The notes: generated by a model not told the origin, from the sequence alone. 64,000 nucleotides of DNA from an uncultured Pseudomonadota bacterium (GCA_903867225.1 CAIPQN010000042.1:1-64000), one strand, 5' to 3'. Positions 27,170-36,907 are shown, counted from the first letter of the stretch. Program-made: numbers and translations.

Positions 27170-28378
27170 ATGAAAACAATCGCAATTATTGGTGCAGGTG
27201 CTGCAGGGTTAATGGCAGCAGAAACGCTTAGTCAGGAAGACGTTCGCGTGATAGTTTATGACGCGATGCCATCAGTAGGACGAAAGTTTTTAATGGCGGG
27301 TAAAGGCGGAATGAACATTTCTCACGCCGAAGACTTTTCTGTTTTTATGACGCGCTATGGCACACGCCAACAAAATCTTGCACCATATTTGAATGCTTTT
27401 ACCCCGACAGATTTACGCGCATGGTTAAGCGATTTAGGGATTGAAACGTTTGTCGGTTCTTCGGGACGAGTTTTTCCAAAAGAAATGAAAGCCGCACCTT
27501 TATTACGCGCTTGGTTACATCGTTTGCGTTCACGAGGTGTTCAATTTTCAATGCGTCATCGTTGGTTGGGCTGGAAAAATGATGACACACAAACGTTGAT
27601 TTTTGATACGCCAAATGGTGAACAAATGGCGACTGCTGATGTGGTGATTTTGGCGTTAGGCGGTGGCAGTTGGGCGAAATTGGGTTCGACAGGTGATTGG
27701 GTTTCAATTTTGCGTGAAAAAGGTATAAAAGTTGAAACATTACAGCCCAGTAATTGTGGCTTTAATGTGGCGTGGCGCGATTATTTCAAAGCGCGTTTTG
27801 CGGGTTCGCCAGTTAAAAATGTGAGTTTACGTTTTGAAGATTTCCAGCAAAAAGGTGAACTAATGTTGACTGAAAATGGCATTGAAGGCGGTTTGATTTA
27901 CGCGGCATCGTCACGCATTCGAGAAACCATTTTTAAAGCAGAAACGGCGACCATTTATCTTGATTTATTTCCTGATAAAACAGCAGATGAATTATTAAAA
28001 AAACTAAGCAAGCCGCGTGGCAAATTATCGACCGCACAATTTTGGCGTAAACAACTAAGTTTAGACGGCACGAAATCTGGATTGGTTCGGGAGGTTTTAT
28101 TGGTTGATGATTTAAATTCGTCTGAATTAGTTGCTCACACATTAAAAAACTTACCTGTGATTTTACTTTCACCACGTCCCATTGATGAAGCGATTAGTAG
28201 CGCGGGCGGTGTTTGTTTTGATGAGTTAAATGACGATTTAATGAGTGAAAAATTGACAGGCGTTTTTTATGCGGGAGAAATGTTGGATTGGGAAGCACCA
28301 ACGGGCGGTTATTTACTTACAGCATGTTTAGCGACAGGAAGAGCTGTAGGTCTGAGTGCGTTAAAACGTGGTTGTTGA
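27170..28378 (+). CDS. HI0933-family flavoprotein
   Basis: A 402-residue FAD-dependent protein: dinucleotide-binding motif IIGAGAAGLMAAE, the KFLMAGKGGMNISH block, ILALGGGSWAKLGSTGDW, and a C-terminal GVFYAGEMLDWEAPTGGYLLTACLATGR that is diagnostic for the TIGR03862/HI0933 NAD(P)/FAD group. The reaction is not established for this family. Gene context does not help; it stands between a signalling cluster and an EAL-HDOD gene. Confidence 0.85.
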   Translation: MKTIAIIGAGAAGLMAAETLSQEDVRVIVYDAMPSVGRKFLMAGKGGMNISHAEDFSVFMTRYGTRQQNLAPYLNAFTPTDLRAWLSDLGIETFVGSSGRVFPKEMKAAPLLRAWLHRLRSRGVQFSMRHRWLGWKNDDTQTLIFDTPNGEQMATADVVILALGGGSWAKLGSTGDWVSILREKGIKVETLQPSNCGFNVAWRDYFKARFAGSPVKNVSLRFEDFQQKGELMLTENGIEGGLIYAASSRIRETIFKAETATIYLDLFPDKTADELLKKLSKPRGKLSTAQFWRKQLSLDGTKSGLVREVLLVDDLNSSELVAHTLKNLPVILLSPRPIDEAISSAGGVCFDELNDDLMSEKLTGVFYAGEMLDWEAPTGGYLLTACLATGRAVGLSALKRGC

Positions 28379-28464
28379 ATCAATAGGTTGTCGCTTTTTA
28401 AATAGTTGATTCGTCAAACAAATACATTTTCATTTTTTATAACCTTTTAAGTAGAGATAAAACT

Positions 28465-29655
28465 GTGGCGGATTTTATTATTGGACGGCAGCAAATTCTT
28501 GATAAGCATTTGAATATTTTCGCTTATGAGCTTTTATTTCGTGGTCAGGGTTTTGACTTAACGAATAAAGACGATGTCACTAATCAAATTATTACGGAAA
28601 AGATTTTAGACGTTGGTATTGATAATATCGTTGATAAACACAGGGCTTTTATTAATTTTTCGACGCAAGACATTTTAGATAAAATTCCGTTTTCATTACC
28701 TAAAAACCGTATCGTTATCGAAATTTCGGAAAACGTGAAGATTGACGATTCGCGTGTAATTGATAATTTGCGTGAAATGTCAAAACAAGGTTATTTAATT
28801 GCGTTGGGGAATTTTGTTTTTACAGAAGCACGAAAACCTTTAGTTGAATTTGCGAACATTGTTAAGCTCGATATTTTAGAAATGGGGGAAATGAAAACTC
28901 GCGATGCGATTGCTCAACTTGCACCATATAATTTAAAAATCTTGGCTGAAAAAGTTGAAGCACATAGCGAATATGCTTATTTATGCGAATTAGGATGCGA
29001 GTATTTTCAAGGTTTCTTTTTCAGTAAACCCAATTTAGTTGAAGGGCGACGCATGGGGGTAAATCAACTTGCTGCTGTACGCTTGTTGACGACAATAAAT
29101 AATCCTAATGTTGAATTCGACGAATTAACGAAAGTTATTTCGGAAGATATTGGGTTAAGTTATAAATTATTGCATTACATTAACTCCGCATTTTTCTCAA
29201 TTCCTACCAAAATTGAATCCATTGGTCAGGCGATTACTTATCTTGGAATGGTCGAGTTAAAACGTTGGATTAACATTTTGATGTTATCTTCATTGTCAGA
29301 TAAGCCTGCAGTCGTCATGCAAAATGCGTTGATTCGTGGAAAAATGTGCGAATTATTAGCGCAAATTGTGGGGCAAAAAACGGCTAATTTCTTTTTGATT
29401 GGAATGTTGTCGTCTTTAGATAGTATTTTGGATATTTCATTGGAAGATGCTTTAGAACAATTGCCATTAGGCGATGATATTATCGACGCAATTTTGCATC
29501 ACAAAGGTTTAGGCGGCGAAGCATTAAACTGTGTTTTAAATTATGAACATTGGGACACAGGCTCGATTTCATTTGGAAATGTTGATCAAGCTAAAATTGG
29601 TGAGGTGTATATGGAAAGTATTAATTGGGCGACAAAAGTGATGGGAAATGTGTGA
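28465..29655 (+). CDS. EAL-HDOD signalling protein
   Basis: A 396-residue protein from GTG 28465. The first half is an EAL-type fold of the YuxH class in which the EAL signature reads YELLFRG and most catalytic acidic residues are missing, so c-di-GMP hydrolysis is unlikely. The second half (about 200-396) is an HDOD domain (LTKVISEDIGLSYKLLHYINSAFF, IGQAITYLGMVELKRWI). Such proteins act in signalling through binding rather than catalysis. It ends just before a strong terminator. Confidence 0.85.
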   Translation: MADFIIGRQQILDKHLNIFAYELLFRGQGFDLTNKDDVTNQIITEKILDVGIDNIVDKHRAFINFSTQDILDKIPFSLPKNRIVIEISENVKIDDSRVIDNLREMSKQGYLIALGNFVFTEARKPLVEFANIVKLDILEMGEMKTRDAIAQLAPYNLKILAEKVEAHSEYAYLCELGCEYFQGFFFSKPNLVEGRRMGVNQLAAVRLLTTINNPNVEFDELTKVISEDIGLSYKLLHYINSAFFSIPTKIESIGQAITYLGMVELKRWINILMLSSLSDKPAVVMQNALIRGKMCELLAQIVGQKTANFFLIGMLSSLDSILDISLEDALEQLPLGDDIIDAILHHKGLGGEALNCVLNYEHWDTGSISFGNVDQAKIGEVYMESINWATKVMGNV

Positions 29656-29677
29656 TACACATTTTCTCTAAAAAAAA

Positions 29678-29711
29678 CGGCGTAGCAATTCATTTGCTAC
29701 GCCGTTTTTTT
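29678..29711 (+). terminator. Rho-independent terminator after the EAL-HDOD gene
   Basis: CGGCGTAGCAA (29678-29688) pairs with TTGCTACGCCG (29694-29704), followed by seven Ts, and an A-run precedes the stem, so it could also work on the other strand. Confidence 0.92.
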
Positions 29712-29811
29712 ATGGACGTTAAAGAATTAACTTTTTATTCCAATAAACTTTTTTATTGGTACGGCATTTGCTGACACTTTATTTATTAAACAACATTTTA
29801 CAGGCTATTTT

Positions 29812-31086
29812 ATGGATACTTTTTTTAAACGGACATTGCTTTCATTGGCAATTGTGGCAACAAACTCCGCATTTGCTTCTGATTACAATAAAACGATTGA
29901 GGATGCTTTGAAAATTGGTAGTGATGGCGGGATTAAAGCTGACATCAATTATCGTTTTGAAAACGTTGACCAATTTTCAGGTGTAATTTCAACAACAAAT
30001 CCTGCTAATCCTAAAACGGCAAACGCCAACACTATTCGCACACGCTTCGGTATTTTGTCACCAAGTTTTCATGGCGTTCAAGGTTTCGCAGAATATGAAG
30101 GTACACACGCAATGCAATCGGATTACAACGATGCGCGTGGGCATAATACGGGATTTTCAACCATTGCAGATCCTGTGTATAACGAGTTAAACCAATTGTG
30201 GTTAAGTTACTCAGGACTTCCAGACACTTTGATTAAAGGTGGTCGTCAACGCATTAAATTCGATGATGATCGTTTTATTGGAAACGTCGGCTGGCGACAA
30301 TTGGAAACCACATTTGATTCCGCGTTGATTACGAATAAATCGTTACCGAATACCACGATTAACGCGGGTTATATTGGCAACGTACAAACCTTCACCGCGA
30401 CAACTGAAAATATAAATGCGCCGATTTTGAATGTAAATTACAAGTTGGGCGATTATGGCAACCTTATTGGTTACGGTTATTGGTTGGATTACACCGATCA
30501 AAATTTAGCGATTAGAAATAAATCAAACCAAACATTCGGTTTACGTTTGAACGGTGCAACTCCGAAAATTTATACCAATTACAATCTGCTTTACACAGCA
30601 GAATGGAGCATTCAACAAGATTATGGACATAGAACAACGTCTTATGAAGCCAATCGTTTTAATATGATGGGCGGATTTAATGCGTATTTCATGACATTCC
30701 AAGGTGCAATGGAACAGCTAAACGGCAATGGTTCGGGACAATTTAATACGCCACTCGGAACTAATCACGCTTTTCAAGGTTGGGCAGATTTGTTTTTAAT
30801 TACACCTAAAGATGGTATTCGTGATGTTTTCGGAACAGTCAGCGCAAAAGTTTGGGACGACAGTTTGACGATTGCGGGTGTTTATCATGATTACACCGAT
30901 GACACTGGCAACATTGCTTATGGTAAAGAATGGGATTTTCAAGCGACTAAAAAATTCGGCAAACATTATTCTGTGATGGCGAAATATGCGAATTACATCG
31001 CCGATAACACAGCACGGACTGCGTCAAGTGCTTACACAACGACTGACACTCAAAAAATCTGGATTCAAGGCAACATCAATTTTTAA
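29812..31086 (+). CDS. Outer-membrane porin, alginate-export-like
   Basis: A 424-residue outer-membrane protein with a signal peptide ending AFA and an amphipathic beta-strand pattern ending in phenylalanine (IWIQGNINF). Blocks such as NTIRTRFGILSPSFHGVQGFAEYEGTH, ELNQLWLSYSGLPDTLIKGGRQ and WRQLETTFDSALI match the alginate_exp/OprE-like porin group. The substrate is not predictable. It stands alone after a terminator; the following chemoreceptor gene is 76 bases downstream. Confidence 0.82.
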   Translation: MDTFFKRTLLSLAIVATNSAFASDYNKTIEDALKIGSDGGIKADINYRFENVDQFSGVISTTNPANPKTANANTIRTRFGILSPSFHGVQGFAEYEGTHAMQSDYNDARGHNTGFSTIADPVYNELNQLWLSYSGLPDTLIKGGRQRIKFDDDRFIGNVGWRQLETTFDSALITNKSLPNTTINAGYIGNVQTFTATTENINAPILNVNYKLGDYGNLIGYGYWLDYTDQNLAIRNKSNQTFGLRLNGATPKIYTNYNLLYTAEWSIQQDYGHRTTSYEANRFNMMGGFNAYFMTFQGAMEQLNGNGSGQFNTPLGTNHAFQGWADLFLITPKDGIRDVFGTVSAKVWDDSLTIAGVYHDYTDDTGNIAYGKEWDFQATKKFGKHYSVMAKYANYIADNTARTASSAYTTTDTQKIWIQGNINF

Positions 31087-31162
31087 AATCACATGATAGA
31101 TGGCGGATTTAATATCCGTCATTCATACAAAATAAATTTTCATTCTTCGGAAACACACGATT

Positions 31163-33598
31163 ATGTTTTTAAAAAATCTGTCTATTAGACGCAAATTACT
31201 GTCAATGCTAATTTTGCCATTGCTCTGTCTTATTATTGCCAGTAGTACGATTATTCTGGATCGTTTTCATGCTGTTAGCCAATCAACACAATTAACTAAA
31301 GATGCTGCATTTTTCGCTGAAATTGGCGCGGCAGCGCATAATTTACAAAAAGAACGTGGTACTTCCGTTGCCTTTGTCAGTAGCAAAGGCGCGAAAATGG
31401 CAGATAAACTACCAACGGTGCGTGCTGACAGTGACAAAGTTCTCACGATATTAAATGAAAATATCAATCAACGTTTAGTAGCTGGTGATGAGTCACTTCA
31501 AAGCATCGTCGATGCGTTATCAAAACTAAAAACCTTACGTCAAAAATCAACAGAATTTCAAATTGATGGTTTAGCGTGTGCTGCACAATATACGACGATT
31601 ATTCAGTCACTTTTAGAATTGACAAGTACGGTTGCAAAATCGACAAATAATTCAGAAATTATGCGGAGTGCAAATACTTATTCTGCGTATTTGAATATGA
31701 AAGAACGCGCAGGGCGTGAACGCGCTATTTTGGCTGGAATTTTCGCGCTCGATAAAATGGATTTACCTCATTTACTAAAATTGTCTGGAAACTTAGGCGA
31801 ATATAACGCCAGCTTTAGCCAATTTAATCAAATCGCAACATCTGAGCAAATCGAATTTCATAAACAGACAGTCACGGGAAAATCCATTGTTGAAGTCGAT
31901 ACCATGCGAAAACGTGCGCTAGAATCTAATTTAGATACATCATTAGGAATTGATAACGCTTATTGGTTTGAGCAAGCGACAGCACGCATCAATTTAATGA
32001 AAATAGTGGAAGATAAATTAGTGGGGGATTTGCAAAATAGCGCGAATTCCATAAAACAAATCGCCATGACGACGTTAATTATCGTGTTAATTTTGACGTT
32101 GCTGGTTATTTTATTAACGATTATTTTGATTTCAAAAGTAACGGTGGCAATTTCTCAACCGTTAGATTTATTAAAAAATACATTGATTACAATCAATGAA
32201 ACAGGCAATTACTCTAAAAAACTGGATTACTATTCAAAAGATGAAATTGGACAAACTGCTGCGGCGTTTAATGCCATGATGACGACATTACAAATGGCGT
32301 TGGCAAATACAAATGCTGTAATGAACGCAATTTCACACGGTGAGTTTAATGTTCAAATTGAAACAACATTAAATGGCGATTTGAATGAATTAAAAACTAA
32401 TGTCAATGAAACAGTCGGACAACTCCGAATCACCATTTTTGCGTTAAATGATGTGATGAATTCATTATATAACGCCGACTTTGCTAAAGTTATTGTTGCA
32501 AACGTAAAAGGTAATTATAAGCAAATCATTGATAAAGCAATCAATTCACAAGAAGCGTTGCGTGTCATGCTGACAGATATTGGTCGCATCATGGAATATA
32601 TAGCGGCAGGTGATTTAGATCACAATCATCGTGTGACAGCAGAAGGACGTGGCGAATTATTAACATTAAAAAACAATATCAACAGCACGCTCGATTCATT
32701 GGAAAGTTTGAATCAAATTGTACGCGTTGCCGAAGCGTTGTCGCGGGGCGATTTAACACAAGTTATTTCAACAAGTTATCCTGGTATTTTTGGCGAAGTG
32801 ACTGCAAGCATGAATAACACCGCTGAGAATTTAAAACACCTAATTGGTGACGTTCACAGTGCTGCAGATATGATTAGCTCTGCGGCAAAAGAAATTGCGG
32901 CTGGAAATAATGATTTATCACATCGTACTGAAGAACAAGCAGCAAGTTTGGAAGAAACTGCTGCAACGATGCAAGAATTAACGCAAACAGTTCAGCAAAA
33001 TAATATGCACGCAAAAGATGCAAATCGTATGGCAAATGAAGCGGCAAACATTGCAATACGAGGTGTTGATGCCGTCAATTCAGTCGTTACAACAATGGAT
33101 GAAATCAACGATTCGTCACATCACATTGTCGATATTATTTCCGTGATTGACGATATTGCATTTCAAACGAACATTTTGGCATTGAATGCTGCTGTTGAAG
33201 CGGCTCGAGCTGGCGATTCTGGTAAAGGTTTTGCGGTTGTGGCGATTGAAGTTCGGAATTTAGCACAACGTGCTGCTGATGCGGCGGGAGAAATTAAACG
33301 TTTAATCAGTGATTCAGTTGAGCGTGTATCAGGTGGCGGTAAACAAGTTGCTGATGCAGGAGAAACGATGTCGGAAATTGTAAATTCGATTCGTGGAGTA
33401 TCAGCGATTATTGCAGAAATTACGGCGGCTTCAGCAGAACAAACAGCGGGGATTGGTCAGGTTAATCTAGCAATTCGTCAAATGGATGATGTAACGCAAC
33501 AAAACGCGGCATTAGTTGAACAAGCCGCTGCTGCCGCTGAATCGCTTGAAGATCAAACTCGGGATTTATCTATTTCGTTGAAAAGTTTTAACGTTTGA
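31163..33598 (+). CDS. Methyl-accepting chemotaxis protein with NIT sensor
   Basis: An 811-residue chemoreceptor: membrane segment (about 8-30), a periplasmic NIT-type helical sensor (about 50-290; [35 protein letters not shown]), second membrane segment (about 297-325), HAMP plus two further HAMP-like repeats, and a cytoplasmic signalling tip with [19 protein letters not shown] and [19 protein letters not shown] domains are associated with nitrate or nitrite sensing. There is no C-terminal pentapeptide for CheR docking. The CheR-CheB fusion 9 kb away could act on it, but that is speculative. Confidence 0.9.
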   Translation: MFLKNLSIRRKLLSMLILPLLCLIIASSTIILDRFHAVSQSTQLTKDAAFFAEIGAAAHNLQKERGTSVAFVSSKGAKMADKLPTVRADSDKVLTILNENINQRLVAGDESLQSIVDALSKLKTLRQKSTEFQIDGLACAAQYTTIIQSLLELTSTVAKSTNNSEIMRSANTYSAYLNMKERAGRERAILAGIFALDKMDLPHLLKLSGNLGEYNASFSQFNQIATSEQIEFHKQTVTGKSIVEVDTMRKRALESNLDTSLGIDNAYWFEQATARINLMKIVEDKLVGDLQNSANSIKQIAMTTLIIVLILTLLVILLTIILISKVTVAISQPLDLLKNTLITINETGNYSKKLDYYSKDEIGQTAAAFNAMMTTLQMALANTNAVMNAISHGEFNVQIETTLNGDLNELKTNVNETVGQLRITIFALNDVMNSLYNADFAKVIVANVKGNYKQIIDKAINSQEALRVMLTDIGRIMEYIAAGDLDHNHRVTAEGRGELLTLKNNINSTLDSLESLNQIVRVAEALSRGDLTQVISTSYPGIFGEVTASMNNTAENLKHLIGDVHSAADMISSAAKEIAAGNNDLSHRTEEQAASLEETAATMQELTQTVQQNNMHAKDANRMANEAANIAIRGVDAVNSVVTTMDEINDSSHHIVDIISVIDDIAFQTNILALNAAVEAARAGDSGKGFAVVAIEVRNLAQRAADAAGEIKRLISDSVERVSGGGKQVADAGETMSEIVNSIRGVSAIIAEITAASAEQTAGIGQVNLAIRQMDDVTQQNAALVEQAAAAAESLEDQTRDLSISLKSFNV

Positions 33599-33607
33599 AA
33601 ATAGGCA

Positions 33608-33641
33608 AAAAATAAGCGAGATAAAAATCTCGCTTATTTTT
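33608..33641. terminator. Bidirectional terminator
   Basis: A 15-bp perfect stem (33608-33622 with 33627-33641; core AAGCGAGAT) around an AAAA loop, with A- and T-runs on its flanks, sits between the convergent chemoreceptor and reductase genes and reaches the reductase stop codon. Confidence 0.92.
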
Positions 33642-34605
33642 AAGAGGTAAAGGCATCTACATAAATTTCTTTCAGAGACGCGCCTTGTAAATAAGCAGCG
33701 CGTTTTGAATGCAAAACCATTTCGGGTTGACCACATAAATACACGCGCCACCCGTCCAATTTTGGAAAGGCTTGCAATGCGATTTCATTGGCACGACCTT
33801 TCGTGTATTTTTCATCATTCACTTCACCAGACAAACACGGCGTGTAATGAAAATTAGGATATTTTTGAGTTAAAGTCGTTAATTTTTCTTCTAAATACAA
33901 ACCTGACGCATCACGGCTACCGTGAAATAAATGAATTTCACCTTGATGTTTATGCGTTGAAAGTGCGTCACGAATGATGCCATAAAGCGGAGCAAGTCCT
34001 GTTCCCGTTCCAATCAATAATAATGATTGTTCGATTTTACCTTCAACATAATGACAATCGCCTTGCGCGTGTGAAAAACTCAACAACATTCCAACTGTTA
34101 ATTCATCAGCCACCCAACGACTAAATTTTCCATTTGGCAAAATACGAATATGAAACTCTAATTCGTGTTCTGCATTATGGATATTTGCAATCGAATAACT
34201 GCGAATTACACCATCGTCCCGACGCAAATTCACAAATTGACCAGCAAAAAAAGCGAGCGGTTCTTTGGATTTTATTTTGAGTAAAATAACGTTTGTGGAT
34301 AAATCTGTTTTTTCGATAACTTCCGCTTCTAACCATGAAATTTCATTATTTGGCAATGCCACCGTCATATCGTTTTCAGGTTCACAAAGACACGCTAAAA
34401 AATAATTTTGTTTTTGCTGATTATCTTTTAAACCGACTTGTGATTTTTCAGGTGGTACATTATCGAGACTACGCATTAAACAGCATTGGCAAACGCCCGC
34501 TTTGCAACCGTAAGGTACTTGCATATTGTTACGCAACAACGTGTTTAAAACAGTTTCGTTGTTTTCAGTTTCAAAAGTTTGTTCACCAAATTTAATGCGC
34601 GTCAT
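33640..34605 (-). CDS. 2Fe-2S / FAD / NAD(P)H oxidoreductase, probable globin reductase
   Basis: A 321-residue electron-transfer protein with an N-terminal plant-type ferredoxin domain (C34-x4-C39-x2-C42 and C72), an FAD domain (RSYSIAN) and an NAD(P)H domain (LLIGTGTGLAPLYGI; YLCGQPEMV). The layout is that of phenol hydroxylase or CDP-glucoseen reductase components. Its 14-base spacing behind a truncated hemoglobin gene on the same strand suggests it reduces that globin, as in NO dioxygenase systems. No oxygenase genes are nearby, so a monooxygenase partner is less likely. The stop overlaps a bidirectional terminator. Confidence 0.88.
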   Translation of the reverse strand: MTRIKFGEQTFETENNETVLNTLLRNNMQVPYGCKAGVCQCCLMRSLDNVPPEKSQVGLKDNQQKQNYFLACLCEPENDMTVALPNNEISWLEAEVIEKTDLSTNVILLKIKSKEPLAFFAGQFVNLRRDDGVIRSYSIANIHNAEHELEFHIRILPNGKFSRWVADELTVGMLLSFSHAQGDCHYVEGKIEQSLLLIGTGTGLAPLYGIIRDALSTHKHQGEIHLFHGSRDASGLYLEEKLTTLTQKYPNFHYTPCLSGEVNDEKYTKGRANEIALQAFPKLDGWRVYLCGQPEMVLHSKRAAYLQGASLKEIYVDAFTS

Positions 34606-34619
34606 GATTTTTAACCTTT

Positions 34620-35003
34620 TTATTTGCCTAAAACATCAGCACGAGTGGTTTCAGCAATTGCAGCTACTTGTCCAATCAATTCTGCTGAAACACCCAATTC
34701 AGTCAATGTTGCAGCAAGATTTTCAATAACTGCATCAAAGTGACTGTCATCTAATCCCATTTTGACTAATTTTGCGTGACCATTACGCATATCTTGACCG
34801 CTGTAATTGTTTGGACCACCAAATGCCATTGTCAAAAAAGCTTTTTGTTTTGCTGCTTGCGTATCCATATTTACGCCATCAAAAAAACGGTTGATACGAT
34901 GGTCAGCTAAAACTTTGCGATAAAAAATATCAACAGCTGCATCTACTGCTGCTTCGCCACCAAGTTGTTCAAATAAAGTCGCATTTGTTGTGGTTTCAGT
35001 CAT
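34620..35003 (-). CDS. glbN: Truncated hemoglobin, group I
   Basis: A 127-residue 2-on-2 globin: LFEQLGGEAAVDAAVDIFYRKVL at the N-terminus, FFDGVNMDTQAAKQKAFL, the glycine-rich GGPNNYSG segment, and heme-region NGHAKLVKMGLDDSHFDAVI. Group I members bind O2 or NO and can oxidise NO to nitrate when a reductase is available; the following gene supplies a good candidate. It is transcribed divergently from a Cys-rich HTH regulator, pointing to control by a redox or NO signal. Confidence 0.92.
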   Translation of the reverse strand: MTETTTNATLFEQLGGEAAVDAAVDIFYRKVLADHRINRFFDGVNMDTQAAKQKAFLTMAFGGPNNYSGQDMRNGHAKLVKMGLDDSHFDAVIENLAATLTELGVSAELIGQVAAIAETTRADVLGK

Positions 35004-35037
35004 TTTCTAAACTCCTAAATGTTATTGTTATTAGTTC

Positions 35038-35104
35038 GAGCTAAATCGCTCAAAAATAGTTTAGAGCAACAAAGTGACTTATACAATATAATCCTTTTAT
35101 AAGT
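35038..35104. promoter_or_regulatory. Divergent globin/regulator promoter region with inverted repeats
   Basis: Between the two divergent starts, ACTTATA (35077-35083) and TATAAGT (35098-35104) form a perfect 7-bp inverted repeat flanking a TATAAT at 35087-35092. A second small repeat, GAGC-N6-GCTC, lies at 35038-35051. Either could be the operator of the HTH regulator. Confidence 0.45.
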
Positions 35105-35135
35105 TAATCATTCTAAAACTTTTGAGTCATTATTC

Positions 35136-35762
35136 ATGAACAAAATTAGTCAACGACAACACGAAATCCTCGAGCATTTTTTGGCGCATAAACAAGGTTT
35201 GAGCATTGATGAACTCACAGAGTCTTTAGGGATTTCTCGCACAGCAGTTCAACAACATTTTATTGCGCTAGAAAATGACGGTTACATTGAAAAAAATGCG
35301 TTTGATAAAACGGCTGGCAGACCGCTTGCACGTTACGCCATTACCGATAAAGGCATCAATCATTTTCCGAAACACTATGCGTTTTTGGCGGATTTGATGC
35401 TGGAAAATTTACTCGAAACCATTTCGAGTGAAGACGGTGAAATTTACATGACGAAATTGGGCGGAAAACTTGCAGGACAATTACATCAATTTGCAGGCAA
35501 AACCTTAAATGAGCGCGTGCCGATGCTGGTTGAAACAATGAATGATTTGGGTTTTGTTGTGCAAGAAACCGAAAATGCAGAAGGTAAAAAATGTCTGCAA
35601 GCGTGCAACTGTATTTATCACGACTTAGCGCAAAAATATCCGCAAATTTGCCAATTCGATTTAGCGTTGATTAAAACCACGCTGGGCGAATCCGTTGAAC
35701 TCACGCGCAATATGGCAAAAGGCGACACAGTGTGTGAGTTTTTAATTTCAAATTACGAGTAA
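35136..35762 (+). CDS. Winged-helix regulator with cysteine cluster (COG2345-like)
   Basis: A 208-residue transcription factor: an N-terminal winged helix (ILEHFLAHKQGLSIDELTESLGISRTAVQQH; wing GRPLARYAIT) and a C-terminal domain containing C153, C157, C159 and C172 plus C200. The family layout is like SufR and related iron-sulfur-binding regulators. Being divergent from a truncated globin and its reductase, it probably senses NO or oxygen through an Fe-S cluster and controls them. That is inference; the cluster type and ligands are untested. An IS-derived end follows immediately after its stop. Confidence 0.8.
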   Translation: MNKISQRQHEILEHFLAHKQGLSIDELTESLGISRTAVQQHFIALENDGYIEKNAFDKTAGRPLARYAITDKGINHFPKHYAFLADLMLENLLETISSEDGEIYMTKLGGKLAGQLHQFAGKTLNERVPMLVETMNDLGFVVQETENAEGKKCLQACNCIYHDLAQKYPQICQFDLALIKTTLGESVELTRNMAKGDTVCEFLISNYE

Positions 35763-35764
35763 AA

Positions 35765-35846
35765 AATGATTCAGCCTGTCGCAATGCAAGACTTTTTTAT
35801 CCGAAAGTAGCGAAAGACCCCGCCGTTTAGGGCGGGGAGGATGTCA
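35765..35846 (+). mobile_element. IS200/IS605-type right-end remnant
   Basis: The sequence CGAAAGACCCCGCC-GTTTAG-GGCGGGGAGGATGTCAA has the form of the right end of IS200/IS605-family elements: a G+C-rich 7-bp hairpin (35818-35824 with 35831-35837) followed by GGATGTCA. No transposase, TnpB gene or left end is present, so this is a solo end or degraded copy. In intact elements this end also encodes the 3' part of the TnpB guide RNA. It interrupts the VapB-like gene on the other strand. Confidence 0.65.
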
Positions 35847-35961
35847 AATTGCTGCAAATAGTGTCTGCAAGAATTTTAATTACAGCCTCTTGAGCATTTT
35901 TAAAATGACTAACGGCAACTAATTCGTTAATCATTTCGTCATCAATAGTGATTGTGGTCAT
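35827..35961 (-). pseudogene. VapB-like antitoxin fragment cut by the IS end
   Basis: A 44-codon frame starting MTTITIDDEMINELVAVSHF closely follows the start of VapB-type antitoxins. After about 38 codons it runs into the IS605-type hairpin and stops (ending TSSPP). Full-length relatives are about 70-90 residues, so the C-terminal toxin-binding part is lost. It has a good AAAAGGAAA ribosome-binding site and lies 18 bases after the island operon. No VapC toxin is nearby. Confidence 0.6.
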
Positions 35962-35979
35962 GGTTTTTCCTTTTTCAGT

Positions 35980-36246
35980 TCACTTCATTTCAAATTGTGG
36001 TTTGTCATACTGGCGATTGCCAATTGAGTCCGTTGGCAAAATTTTATCGCCTTCGATTTTGTAACTTTGTTTATCGTAGCGTTTGTTGCCAATTGAATCG
36101 GTTTCGTAAATTCGCCCATTGTCCGTAATCGTGTAAGATGGTTTATCGTATTGACGGTTGCCGATTGAATCGATTGAATAAATGCGTTTGTCAGCGTGGG
36201 CGGCAAGACAGATAAATAATGTGCTAAAGAAGATTAAAATTTTCAC
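35980..36246 (-). CDS. Secreted repeat protein with DSIGN-x-x-YDK repeats
   Basis: An 88-residue protein with signal peptide MKILIFFSTLFICLAAHA. The mature part is three tandem repeats of about 23 residues, each with the core DSIGN(R/K)(Q/R)YDK (residues about 25, 49, 72). The repeats probably form a small beta structure exposed in the periplasm or at the cell surface. I do not recognise a named family. Its start overlaps the stop of the membrane protein upstream by four bases (ATGA), so the two are translationally coupled. Confidence 0.65.
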   Translation of the reverse strand: MKILIFFSTLFICLAAHADKRIYSIDSIGNRQYDKPSYTITDNGRIYETDSIGNKRYDKQSYKIEGDKILPTDSIGNRQYDKPQFEMK

Positions 36247-36884
36247 TGTTTCGCTCCAAGTGCTGGCGGTCTGAGTAATTTTTTCTTTTTTTCCAACTCA
36301 ACAATTTTAGCCTGCTCATTCGCAATGCTATTGCCTGCTAAATTATCGATAAAAGAACCAACGTTCCCATTTTTTTTCATTATGTTGATTTTGCGTTGAA
36401 TGTATTGAATCTGCTCATCAATTAGTTTTTCTTCTTGTTTAATTCTTATTTCATTTTGTTCGATTTCAATTCTTTTGCGAGATGAAGAAAAAAGCAATTT
36501 ACTAAGCCAATCGTCCTCATTAGAAAATACCCATTTTATAAACCAAGGAACAAATATCAGAAGAATGGCAATCGTTATAATTTCAGGCTCTCTTATCGAA
36601 GGAAACTGCGAGAATGCGATTGCCATAAATAATAACGACCAGAAAGTTGCTATTTTCGGCTTAACAAAAAAGAAAGTTAAAAACACAATTACTGAAAACG
36701 CGGCTAAAACAAGCAACACTTTCATTTTAAAAAGCAGGTATATCGCATACAAAAAGGCGGCGGCAACGGCAAATACAATTACTTCCATGTCCACGAAAAA
36801 GATAAGTGCAAACAAAAACGCCACAATCGCCAGTAAAGCGATTATTCCTTTTAAAGAAAATATAAAAGCCAATATCTCTATCAT
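36243..36884 (-). CDS. Multi-pass membrane protein with coiled-coil tail, unknown
   Basis: A 213-residue protein whose first 120 residues are about five closely packed membrane segments and whose C-terminal 80 residues are charged and helical (RIEIEQNEIRIKQEEKLIDEQ; AKIVELEKKKKLL), predicted as a coiled coil in the cytoplasm. No known family is recognised. It lies 23 bases after the 366-residue helical protein gene and overlaps the repeat-protein gene, inside a five-gene operon. Confidence 0.6.
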   Translation of the reverse strand: MIEILAFIFSLKGIIALLAIVAFLFALIFFVDMEVIVFAVAAAFLYAIYLLFKMKVLLVLAAFSVIVFLTFFFVKPKIATFWSLLFMAIAFSQFPSIREPEIITIAILLIFVPWFIKWVFSNEDDWLSKLLFSSSRKRIEIEQNEIRIKQEEKLIDEQIQYIQRKINIMKKNGNVGSFIDNLAGNSIANEQAKIVELEKKKKLLRPPALGAKQ

Positions 36885-36907
36885 TATTTCGCCGCTGTAA
36901 AATTCAA

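Noticed and set aside
33640..34605. Soluble methane monooxygenase reductase (MmoC)
   Set aside because: The domain order fits, but no mmo genes are near and the adjacent globin is a better partner.
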